A stretch of 10,398 bases of DNA, from NCBI GenBank assembly GCA_024811115.1, contig JAKOGH010000117.1, positions 1 through 10,398 of the forward strand, written 5' to 3'. The notes beneath the pieces were generated by a model, which was not told the origin of the DNA, did not search any database, and worked only from the letters and a program-made list of their open reading frames with translations. This document shows, in pieces, positions 1 through 7,663 of the stretch. This DNA is from Terana coerulea (taxonomy: Eukaryota; Basidiomycota; Agaricomycetes; Polyporales; Phanerochaetaceae). The position numbers and the translations under genes are program-made. How positions within the stretch are numbered: the stretch's first letter is position 1; the number at the start of each line of letters is the position of its first letter.

Positions 1-2
1 AC

Positions 3-899
3 GCTGAGCAAGTTGGCAACTTCTACTTTGTCCCCGACGGTCAATCAACCTATACCTACAACTTCCTTCTCTACTCCAATACCACTCTTCCTCACACACT
101 TCATACGTTTGTGCTGCAAAATGGACGTGTGGGCGGTAACAAGTCGCTTCTTCTCCTCGACTACGTCATATATTCGACTTCCGCTAACGCCGTGGTATCT
201 ACTTGGACACCACCGTCAAGCTCATTCTCCTCTAACAACTCACCGACGACAACCCCTCTCTTTCCAGATGGACACGGCGGAGGCCCATCTTCTGGGCATA
301 TCACATCCAACCGTCCTAATTCCACAATTGGGGCGGCTCCGTCATCTCAATCTACGACTCGCAGTGGAGCCTCTGTTGAAGGCCCACATACCCTCACCGG
401 CAGCCTGAAAATCCTGACCATCTGCCTCGCGACCATTTTACCCTGGTTCATTGCAGGCACAGTCTTCCTCTGGGTGTATTACCGCCGAAGGCGTCCCACC
501 ATGCCAACTCGCGTACATCGGTATTCATGGGATTTGACGGCCCAGAGAAACAACCTTGAAGAGAGCCGCAGAGTCAGTCACGGCAATCTGAACTCCACAA
601 ACCGAAGCTGTCGAACCACGCTCTCATACCCAAATACTGCCTACAACTGTGCTGACGACTATCCAGTGTTCGCAACCAGCCGACATTTAGGCTGTCGGGA
701 GACTTTGAGGTGTGTATCCACTAGGAGCGAATTCATATGATGAGAGGCATTAACGTGGTCCGATCTGTTCAGGCCAGCTATTGACGGACATCCGAGTCCA
801 CCAATGGTATCGTCGGAATCAGTCTACCAAGAAACGGCACCACCGCCATACAGTGACCATGGAGCAGGGACAGAGGTCATCCCCATTGTTGCTTTATAA
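3..899 (+). CDS. Single-pass membrane protein with Ser/Thr-rich stalk and PPPY tail (5' partial)
   Basis: The reading frame is already open at the window edge, so the true start lies upstream. I read exons 3-709 and 773-899 with a 63-nt intron at 710-772 (GTGTGT donor, TTCAG acceptor, TTAAC branch-like site), giving 277 residues and a TAA stop. Without the splice the frame would end at TGA 738. Order of parts: a folded extracellular piece (residues 1-65, with a LLLLDYVIYS stretch), a Ser/Thr/Pro/Gly-rich stalk (about 66-130), one membrane segment (about 137-160, nt 411-482) followed by RRRR, then a cytosolic tail with PPPY at nt 840-851. This layout is common in uncharacterised agaricomycete surface proteins, and the cytosolic-side RRRR fits an outside N-terminus. 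PPxY motifs are known ligands of WW domains such as those of Rsp5/Nedd4 ubiquitin ligases; a link here is inference. The function is unknown. The exon join is supported because both sides are open in a compatible phase. Confidence 0.8.
710..772 (+). other. Spliceosomal intron of the membrane-protein gene
   Basis: This 63-nt intron starts GTGTGTATCC and ends CTGTTCAG, with ATTAAC about 20 nt before the acceptor. It contains two in-frame TGA codons (738 and 741). Removing it joins AG|G as an arginine codon and leads into the proline-rich tail. Confidence 0.75.
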
Positions 900-999
900 T
901 GAAGCTAGTGTTGCAGTTCACATTGGTAATGTCATTCATACACCTATGAGGACATTTGTTGTTTTCCGCTTATCCGAGCCATCTGGCCAGGTAGCAATA

Positions 1000-1905
1000 T
1001 CAACGATTTCCCTGTACAATTGCACTCCCCCCTGAGAAGGAAATTGGTAGTTGCCCGTACAGAGTCCCATTGGACGCAGCGCCGGTGTTGTGGCATTCCC
1101 TGCGTTTGTGCTTCAGCATCCCTGCTCGCTATTGTCGGCATATTGCAGAACAAAAGACGCACATGTTCGCCGCTCACACTTGCTCACTGCGCTACAGTAG
1201 TATTTCCATCAGATACGCGTTGACGAGGTTGGACAGTGCACGGACTTCCAGGCTATTTAGGAGCCAGAATATCAAGGCGACGATGAGCCGTAGGAATGCG
1301 TCGCTTTGAGCCGCATACCGTAGAGCCACAACAGGGCTCGGTGTAGTCGAAGGACGTCTCTGGCTGTAAAGTCGCACAGCGGCGCGTGGAAGACAACCCT
1401 TGTAGGGAAAGATGGAGCATGGCAGCCAGATAATATTCCATGATGGGGCGCGCCAATATAGCTCGTAGGATATTGCGGTGTAGCCAGAGGGGTGCGGCCG
1501 ACTGGCGAGCTCGGGACGAGCTATGCGCGTGGTGGATTAGTCGCGGGCGCTACGTCATGAGCCACACGAGAAACGTAGTGAAATCGAGGTGATAGTGAGG
1601 CCTGGGGCCCTGCAGGGCGCGCGATGAAATGCTGGCGGTCGCGAGAGAGCAGAACAAGTCCTAGGAGATTCGCAGTCACGCGCTTTCCAATAGGCGCTTG
1701 GCCCTCAAATGGGTTCGGGAGCTTCTTCTCTTTCGATGACCTGCCGCAGTGTGGCCCCGAAGGAGGCAACGCTACCGGTGGCTAAGAAGAGGCCTCCCTG
1801 CGCCGTCGCGCGCAAGCAGTCTTCAGGAAGCCATGTCGCATCGAGCGCGGTACGCAGTGGCGGATGGTGCAGTCGGAGAGGCGGGGGACATATGAGGAGA
1901 CCATC
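1000..1905 (-). pseudogene. Decayed MFS drug-transporter paralog
   Basis: This is a broken copy of the transporter at 7664-10073, in the same orientation. Readable pieces are: (1) about 1905-1744, SSYVPRLSDCTIRHC then, after a frameshift, WLPEDCLRATAQGGL, matching SSYAGSLSDRTVRHY and WLPEDRLRATTLGGL in the good copy; (2) about 1290-1195, with FWLLN...NLVNAYLMEIL matching FLNG...NPVNAYLVDIL; (3) an intron at 1100-1162 (63 nt) placed exactly where intron 8 sits in the good copy, followed by weak last-exon homology from 1099 down to about 1000. Over 1155-1236 versus 7969-8050 I count 58 of 82 identical bases without gaps. Stops (one at 1177-1175 in the VTAAN-equivalent stretch), frameshifts and the loss of the D-R pair in GSLSDR (here RLSDC) show it is dead. 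The retained intron means it arose by DNA duplication, not retroposition. I find no trace of exons 1-5. Confidence 0.75.
1310..1740. other. Unrelated insert splitting the MFS pseudogene
   Basis: Homology to the good transporter stops after GSVASFGATL (minus strand, about 1744) and resumes near 1290, whereas only a few codons separate these points in the good copy. The roughly 430 bp between them is GC-rich and has no recognisable coding match. I could not find clear terminal repeats or a target-site duplication, so its nature (transposon, filler or another gene fragment) is open. Confidence 0.45.
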
Positions 1906-2490
1906 GTGGTGCGAGGAAGGAGTGTCAGGGTGCGCGTCGGCAGCCGGAAAGACCAAAGAACCAGAGCGAATGTATCGTATTCATGCGCACGAAAGTGACA
2001 GCTAACATGGTTGGCAGTGTGTTCGGCGAGACGAACGGGACATTCCGGGATGTGTTGCTGTAGAGTTGGCCCCTGCGCAGGACGTGCCGCTGTCAGAGAC
2101 TGGCAAGGTTTACAAAGCTGGCGTCTCTTCTCCATCAGTCGTGTTCTTTGCATGGCGGAAGATGTCCCTTTCCGCAGGCGTGGCTGCGAGCCGCGCTGAG
2201 CCTGGCAAATCCGTCGCGTCAATTCGTCTTTTCACATGGACATGAAAAGGAATTCATGAAACGGCTGCAAGGAGTATTTGGGTAAAAGGCAAAAAGACCT
2301 GAGTAGACATGCGAAGAGTGTACTCACTAGGACCGATCACGTGGAGCTATACTCTGGTGCTGGCAAGCAATGCCCTCTACTTCTATGAGTCTGAGCCGGT
2401 GGATGCCGTATCGATAACTGTATACAGAGGTGCCTTCGCTTCGCTCCGGGGAGTGGCCCAGCTTGGCGTTGGGTTAAGGTGACGTTGGGC
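1906..2490. other. No recognisable gene
   Basis: A 146-codon minus-strand open frame ends inside the MFS pseudogene (1782-2222), but its upstream half resembles nothing I know. A small hairpin-capable sequence, CTTTTCA...TGAAAAG, lies at 2228-2249. A minus-strand GTGAGT donor-like site lies at 2327-2322. Nothing else can be supported. Confidence 0.4.
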
Positions 2491-2550
2491 GAGGGTGCCT
2501 GCTACGTATACGAGGGTGCCGGCTGCGAGGGTGCCAGCAGTGAGGGCGCC
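2491..2550. repeat. Short tandem repeat, unit GAGGGTGCC plus spacer
   Basis: GAGGGTGCC begins at 2491, 2512 and 2527, and GAGGGCGCC at 2542, so the spacing is 21, 15 and 15 nt. All spacings are multiples of three. On the minus strand one frame reads G(T/A)L every five or seven codons and stays open to a TAG at 2385-2383. There is no start codon, and a stop lies just upstream, so a translated repeat is possible only within a spliced gene. Confidence 0.6.
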
Positions 2551-3613
2551 GGCTGCAAAGCGCTAGTACTTACTACGACTACGGCTGTATACTAACACCA
2601 CAACTGCAGCTGAAATAAACTAAATACATAAAGCAGTGCCGCTGCCTGTAAAACTGGTGAGATTCAGTCGGTATATATATGCACCAGAAAGCGTAGGAGA
2701 CGAGTAAGTACTTGCCCAAAAATGATAGAAGCGGCGGGCCTGACCGGAATGCCAGACATCGGCAGAGGCTGCGAGGGTTAGGACGAGTAAGACGGACCAT
2801 GGCGCGGATCAGCAAGGATGGAATGATCCGGAATCCGTGATACGAATTGCGGGGGCGGGTAAATCGGAGAGAGGTCAGTAAACGTACTTATACTACGTAC
2901 TGCAGAGGGGACACGCCCCAGGTGAGTCAGTGCGGAATTGAAGGCTTTTGTTACTTTGGTGCCATAATTTTTATATATGAGTGATGCTAATTTGATCTAG
3001 TACGGTCGCTATGCTTGCGCCCACGGTGTATAGGCAGCCAATCTTTACGCAGAGAAAATAGTGTGAAAAAGTGCAACGAAAAGCGAGGCACGACACCACG
3101 GTGCTTCAACGACGTGCTGCTTACGTGAGCTGTGATGACGCCTCGCGTGGGTCGGGCGCCCTTGGATGCGCCACTGCTCACGCAAGCATTGTTACGCGCG
3201 ACAAGCCGTGTCACTCTTCTCCATCGAGAAAAACCCCAAAATTTCCCACAACCTTGTACAGCGTCTGGAATACATGCAAGCGTCTCCTGAGTGGTAGAAT
3301 CGTCTTGTAATCGGTGAAATTGGCACAAGGCGTCCAATCTCCATAGTCACCTGGGATCGTTTGTATGCCACTTGTAATACTCTTACAATCAGCATGCAAG
3401 TGAGTTAGGAGTTGGTTCCAAGTTAACAGACCATCCCACCGCTTGTGGCCTGAGCAATGCTTGCCAGCTTGTGGCTTATTCTCAGCTCTGCGCGGCTACA
3501 TCATTCTGAATTTCTTGTATTTTCTCACACCTTTTGCTCTCGTTGTATTTTTTATGCAATAACACTGGTTGATTATTTAACTAATCATTTATGTGTAAAT
3601 ACATCTCGGGCGT
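2551..3613. other. No recognisable gene
   Basis: The stretch has scattered open frames up to 116 codons (minus strand, 2987-3337), none with a domain or motif I recognise, and no convincing exon chain. It holds isolated donor-like motifs on both strands, for example minus GTAAGT at 2573-2568 and plus GTAAGTAC near 2704. The part after about 3480 is AT-rich (TTATTTAACTAATC). Confidence 0.4.
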
Positions 3614-3628
3614 CGCGCTGATACGCTG
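3614..3628. repeat. Left copy of a 15-bp inverted repeat pair
   Basis: CGCGCTGATACGCTG here is exactly repeated in reverse complement at 4925-4939. The match does not extend on either side. The pair brackets the telomere-like stretch, the gene-poor segment and the MITE. Confidence 0.5.
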
Positions 3629-3650
3629 CACCACGCCTCGGGTGCAATCA

Positions 3651-3664
3651 CCTAACCCTAACCC
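3651..3664. repeat. Interstitial telomere-like sequence
   Basis: CCTAACCCTAACCC is 2.3 units of CCCTAA, the common fungal telomere repeat (TTAGGG on the other strand). It is too short to be a chromosome end. Such stretches occur by chance, by break repair or as leftovers near chromosome ends. The GGGTAA units in the nearby MITE are a different permutation and are not telomeric. Confidence 0.5.
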
Positions 3665-4334
3665 AACAGACAGCGGGCTCGGGCCAAAGCACCGAGTCAG
3701 GGAGCGGTTTTATGTGTGAGTGGGGACGTCACTTCAACTCTGCGGCCGAAGTGCCAGCAGGAGTCGGGGACCGAAGACCTCGGGAGGTAATGGTCGGGCG
3801 AGGTCTGTAACGGGATAGAGAAAGAGCACCGGAGCTGAGAGACTTGGGGACAACGTACGAGGGGACCGGGCAAGACTCCGACGTTGAGTCAGACCACACA
3901 GCCAATGAGCAAGACGAGTACTAGACGAGAGCGGGGTACCTAAGAAGCACCGATGTGCTTGTAGTCTTAACGCCGTAGCGAGCGTGAAGAGGGAAAGGTA
4001 ACTTGTCTTTGCAGAAAGTATGTACAGAGTATTTATACGGGCTCGGTACCTAACAGCCAGAGCTAATGGACCGGCGTCCGAGAGAGAATAAAGGAGTGGT
4101 TTGGATACAAAAGTGGTACGGATAAGGAAAGACCGAGTCGGGATACACTAACCAAGGATATGCTGTGCACCACACAGGCACCGAGCACCTATGAAACATG
4201 GTGTGGGACCGGTCAGGTACCGTCCGTGCGCCTGGGCGGGAATGACTTGTGGGGTGGCGCACAACGCAGTGTCGCTGTCTTGGTCGTAGTTAGGTACGTG
4301 CCTAAGTCCAGGGCAGGAGCTTGCCGGGGCTGAC
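3665..4334. other. Non-coding segment, possibly old repeat
   Basis: No open frame here looks coding. GGTACCTAA occurs at about 3936 and 4044, with similar GGTACCGTC at about 4215, and CACCGAG words recur. A TATA-like TATTTATA lies near 4031 and AATAAA near 4087. The combination is reminiscent of a decayed LTR, but I could not define TG...CA ends, a target duplication or a primer-binding site. A near-palindrome TTAGGTACGTGCCTAA lies at 4290-4305. Confidence 0.3.
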
Positions 4335-4342
4335 GTGGCCCG
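4335..4342. repeat. Left 8-bp target-site duplication of the MITE
   Basis: GTGGCCCG directly abuts the left terminal repeat and is repeated exactly at 4701-4708. Confidence 0.85.
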
Positions 4343-4700
4343 TAGTGATAGGCAGGGGTTTGCAAACCCTCGGAGGGTTAAGGGTAAGGGTCGAAGGGTA
4401 AGGGTAAGGGTTGGGAAAAGTTAACCCTTGTCTGGCAGGGGTTTGCATTCAAATAGCAGATGTGTTGCTAGATAGAGCTGCAAGTGTTGTGAGTGCTTTC
4501 TATATCAATGCAAACTACTCAAATAGAAGGCTGACATTATGATCGAATGAAAAAAGCACTCAAAGCACCATTTTCTGTCCATTTTGGCAAGGGTTTGAAG
4601 GGTAACCCCCAACCCTTACCCTTCATGAGGGTAAGGGTTTTGAAGGGTAAGGGTAAGGGTTAGCCTCTAAGCATAGAGGGTTTACCCTTGCCAATCACTA
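4343..4700. mobile_element. Non-autonomous hAT-type MITE, 358 bp
   Basis: The left end reads TAGTGATAGGCAGGGGTTTG and goes on to CAAACCCTC. The right end, reverse-complemented, reads TAGTGATTGGCAAGGGT and goes on to AAACCCTC. These form imperfect terminal inverted repeats of about 25-29 bp. The element is flanked by the perfect direct repeat GTGGCCCG, and 8-bp duplications together with a TAG/CAG..TGGGCA-like terminus are hallmarks of the hAT superfamily. Inside each end are subterminal clusters of AAGGGT/GGGTAA (about 4372-4432 and 4590-4666), and GGCARGGGTTTG recurs at 4351, 4434 and 4586; hAT transposases are known to bind such subterminal repeats. The AT-rich centre (about 4445-4580) has no transposase frame, so mobility would depend on an enzyme encoded elsewhere. 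The perfect duplication suggests a fairly recent insertion. Confidence 0.85.
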
Positions 4701-4708
4701 GTGGCCCG
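4701..4708. repeat. Right 8-bp target-site duplication of the MITE
   Basis: GTGGCCCG directly follows the right terminal repeat and is identical to 4335-4342. Confidence 0.85.
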
Positions 4709-5026
4709 CATCTTTCGGACTGGTGACCACACTGCCTGTTGCGAGGGACTGCACAGGCTCTGGACTGACGTGACGGAGGGGCGCCGTTACAAGATATCTC
4801 GGGAGAGTAGTTCGGGGACGTCAATGGCTCGGGGCTTCGGGGATGGTGTCCGGGGTCCTAGAGCGATCGTAGAGCATAGTGACGAAAAGGCAATTTCTGG
4901 GGTTTCCGCGCTCACGGCGCTTACCAGCGTATCAGCGCGCTGTAAAAGTACCCTGCTACCAGTTCACACGCCTGCCGAGACCCTGAGTGGGATTCATAAG
5001 CTGAGACAAGGGACAAGGCATGTGAG
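4709..5026. other. No recognisable gene
   Basis: A 128-codon plus-strand frame (to 5087) is open across this stretch, but its only early start codon is the GTG of the target duplication and it resembles no known protein. It is probably chance openness. The right copy of the 15-bp inverted repeat lies here. Confidence 0.35.
4925..4939. repeat. Right copy of a 15-bp inverted repeat pair
   Basis: CAGCGTATCAGCGCG is the exact reverse complement of 3614-3628. Confidence 0.5.
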
Positions 5027-6345
5027 CTTACCTCCTGAAATGGCAAAATGCCCTGACTGTACTCACGTCGTCAACTGCCATCCTTGAAAGCTCTCCCTTT
5101 CCTCTCCTCACGCTGCAGTCCTAAGTAGCATTCATCTGTCAGTATCCAGACAGGGATGAGATGCAAACATGTACTTATCTTGGTTGTCTGTGTAGTAGCG
5201 AAGCGGACGGGAGTGAGATCTAAGGTGTGTGTAGCATATCAGTACAGACATTTGAATTTGGCGCACAGTCAGAACTTACAAGTGAGTGAGCAGATTCGCA
5301 GAGTTGCACGTGTGACGTGCCTTATATGCACATGCAGCCAGCTGTTGAGTCAGCACAACCGCAACAGCGCTGACCGGCGCACTGACATGGAATCTGAGAC
5401 ATTGTTCCCAAATTGCAACACCCCACCCTGAAGTGTTACCCTTCGTGACAGCTGCACCCTGCACGCCGTAGAGACACCGGCAATAACAAACTCTAAGTCA
5501 TACTTGAGCTCCATGTTGTATGGCATGCCGTTGAGATTCAAATCGCAGCGCTTCAACGGCCGAGTAAACCCTCATAAGGAGTCCCATATCCCAGCACTAG
5601 CACGCGCAGAGGCGAGCGAGGTCAGAGGATATGTCTATGCCAAATATAAAGGGCGTGTTGTCAAACAATATTGCTGAGAAACTAAGTACTCACTGTTTAA
5701 ACCATGGATACTTTTTTGTAGTGCCGTCTGTTAGGGTAGGCGGATAGACTGTAACTTACTGAACGTAGGTTGACTAGGACAGCATTCAGGTTGGGCTGAG
5801 GTACTCACCAGAGTTTCTGTCAGCCGCCGGCGCCGGACGTGAGAAATGATAAAAATGGGTGCTGAAAGAGTTCCAGCCTTTCATGAGAAAGACGCAAGCA
5901 GGTTGTAACTCACCATAACTGCTTCAGCAATGTTACAACTTACAAGTGGTAGAATCGGTCCAAGGAGTAGAATCCGTGCAAGCGTCTTACGGGCTGATCG
6001 GAAGCCTCTCCGAATACGGAAATTGAGCGTCCAACCTGCAAATTGGCGTAATCGGTAGGAGCCGCCGGGATTCCTTTCGATGTCCGTAACATCAGTCTCT
6101 GTGCTAATGCTTCTTATTCGCCGGTAACATGCTGAGCAGCGACGCCATTGTATAGTCCGCTCACCTCATCGAGGCACCGGGCGGAGGCAAGGGTATGTCC
6201 TGTGCCAGGCTGTGTGACAAGACAACGGTGATGTCGCATCTGCCAGACCAATCGAAGTCGACCAATTCGGGCAATCGCTTGTGGCCTGCTGAACTTACTC
6301 TCCATGCAACAGGAGACGCGGTCACGCACGTGTTTAGCCTCATGC
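5027..6345 (-). other. Candidate intron-rich transcription unit, product unrecognised
   Basis: On the minus strand, GTRAGT donor motifs occur at 5066, 5279, 5693, 5759, 5808, 5913, 5943 and 6298 (first G), with GGTRAG at 5032 and 6165. The plus strand has one GTRAGT here. Several donors pair with a YAG or TAG acceptor at normal fungal intron length: 5279 to 5220 (60 nt, with CTGAT branch-like site), 5693 to 5635 (59 nt), 5913 to 5862 (52 nt) and 5808 to 5759 (50 nt). Across the 5279-5220 junction, phase is kept between ...NSANLLTH and SHSRPLRYYTDNQD. Other coding-looking pieces are YNMELKYDLEFVIAGVS (about 5516-5466) and LPELVDFDW (about 6275-6249). I could not chain all pieces into one frame, so this may be a real gene of many small exons, a decaying gene or a spliced non-coding RNA. 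Confidence 0.35.
5306..5320. repeat. Small perfect inverted repeat
   Basis: GCACGT-GTG-ACGTGC is a 6-bp perfect stem with a 3-nt loop. It contains CACGTG- and ACGTG-type cores known as bHLH or bZIP sites, but nothing ties it to a promoter. Confidence 0.4.
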
Positions 6346-6452
6346 GAAACGCACCTATGCAGCGTCTTTGAACTCGACCACATCCGTTACCGAGGCTAGT
6401 CTTTTTGCCTGTGGCATTCTCTTCAGGACTCTGCTCATAGACACCGTTATAG

Positions 6453-7386
6453 ATGACTTGCTTCTCCGCCAAAGGCCATTTGGACATTCGCGGGGACGAC
6501 GGGCTCGATGCTGCGAAGAAGATTCTGGATGTGTGCTCCGACCCCTCCACCTTGCGCCCATACCAGCGTTGGGCGCTGCGGCAAAGAGCCTCAGCGTTAT
6601 CATCGACATGATCATGGTGTGTTATACATGAGTTACGCTAGCCAACTCTACTCAATGGCCTCATATACGTACTAGACAACCAGAGAAAATACTGGAACAC
6701 GAGAGGGTGTTGCAAAGGAGATTGAGAAACTTGCTGGAGTCATCAAGAAGGTTTTCGACGATTCGACTTCCGCCGTGGAGAGCGCAAACGATGGGCAGCG
6801 CCAGGCCGCCGCGCCAAGTTCCAGAGGCGAGCGGACGCTCATGAAAACATATCCTGAGTTGTTCCGGGAGAACTTCTTGCCAGGGTACATCTTGGCCGAG
6901 TTTTCTGCAGACGGACACCTGATTGCGGTGCTGGCATTTTCCAGTGGTGAAAAGGACCGAGGGTCGCTGGCCGTTATGAGAGCTTACAATAGCCAAGTGG
7001 AGAAAGTCATGCCCATTGATGGTCACTATGACGTATTGGAGAAGGAGGAGTGCCTGCGGACTCTCCAATTCTCCAATGACAGCAGCGCCGTGCACTTCAT
7101 GACATTATCGGGAGAATGGCAATCCTGGGACGTATCAACAGGGACCAGGGTACAGAACAGAGGAGATGTGAGGCTCGAGAAAGACCTGTACGAGGACCAA
7201 GGTTGGATCATGTCTCGAGACTCCCAATGAGCTCTGTGCTGGGTAACGGGCTCAAGAAGGCCTTCCCGCCGTGACTCATCTCAGTTTCTCAAATGTTTTG
7301 CATCGTATGGAACATGTGTCGCTATGAGTAGTGCCAGTGGAAGCGGTCAATTCTCCATCTTGGACGTCTCAGAGCTCCTCAGATAG
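6453..7386 (+). pseudogene. NLR-like (STAND) remnant: N-terminal helical domain plus WD40, no NTPase
   Basis: I choose ATG 6453, directly after an in-frame TAG, because the frame from it reads GLDAAKKILDVCSD and then, after loss of one base near 6542-6545, LHLAPIPALGAAAKSLSVII. An intron at 6617-6675 (59 nt, GTGTGT...CTAG) joins IDMIM to TTRENTGTREGVAKEIEKLA. The first 100 or so residues resemble the helical N-terminal domain of fungal NACHT/NB-ARC immune-type proteins (MLKL-like N-terminus). The rest looks like WD40 blades: FSADGHLIAVLAF, FSNDSSAVHFM, LSGEWQSWDVSTGTRV. The frame meets TGA at 7228-7230 but stays open in the same frame with LCWVTGSRRPSRR and FSILDVSELL to TAG 7384, so TGA is probably a mutated CGA. 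At about 291 codons it is far shorter than usual family members, and no P-loop or Walker B sequence lies between the two parts. An internal deletion plus later decay is the likeliest history. Confidence 0.7.
6617..6675 (+). other. Intron in the NLR-like remnant
   Basis: This 59-nt intron has donor ATG|GTGTGT and acceptor ACGTACTAG|ACA, phase 0. Exons on both sides stay open and join in the middle of the helical domain. Confidence 0.65.
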
Positions 7387-7663
7387 ATGACCAGACTCTG
7401 TCCGCCCAGCATATGTCTTTCCACAATGTGTACCTGTAACTGTATCTAATGTATTGGCCATTTCATCGTGATTGGGATAGCACTAAGAGGTTACATGTAT
7501 ATGCTGGTATTCCCAGAAATTATTCAATGAAGCAGAGTATGCTAATGATCTAAGACAACGAAATGCGAAAGTGGCGGCTGCATCTAACAAGCACGTGCGC
7601 ACAATGACAGACTTACAGTAAGCAAAGCCTTCGTTCGGCGTGAGGCACAAATCTCCTCGACCA
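7387..7663. other. Convergent intergenic region
   Basis: This lies between the 3' ends of the NLR-like remnant (+) and the MFS gene (-). It is AT-richer than the neighbours and has no open frame worth reporting. It should hold both 3' untranslated regions, but I see no exact AATAAA signal. This is usual in fungi. Confidence 0.5.

Noticed and set aside
1782..2222. 146-codon minus-strand ORF as an intact gene
   Set aside because: Only its C-terminal 35 codons match the MFS pseudogene, and in a frame that then shifts; the rest looks random.
3614..3650. tRNA-like or SINE-like promoter boxes
   Set aside because: A GGGTGCAATCACC stretch only loosely resembles a B box, and no cloverleaf could be drawn.
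3665..4334. LTR of a retrotransposon
   Set aside because: Recurring words and TATA/AATAAA-like motifs are present, but no TG...CA ends, target duplication, second LTR or primer-binding site could be defined.
4372..4666. GGGTAA arrays as telomeric repeats
   Set aside because: GGGTAA is not a permutation of TTAGGG, and the arrays lie inside the MITE ends, where subterminal repeats are expected.
4701..5087. 128-codon plus-strand ORF right after the MITE
   Set aside because: It starts with the GTG of the target duplication, resembles no protein family and has no exon-like context; openness by chance is more likely.
5759..5760. Recursive splice site where an acceptor AG overlaps a donor GTAAGT
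   Set aside because: The sequence is CAGTAAGT, not the CAG|GTAAGT needed for a zero-length exon; more likely only one of the two sites is used.
6161..6550. 129-codon minus-strand ORF with LPELVDFDW, briefly reminiscent of a COMM domain
   Set aside because: The similarity is a handful of residues, the rest does not fit, and the upstream half is antisense to the NLR-like exon. A good donor at 6298 would also make this stretch intronic.
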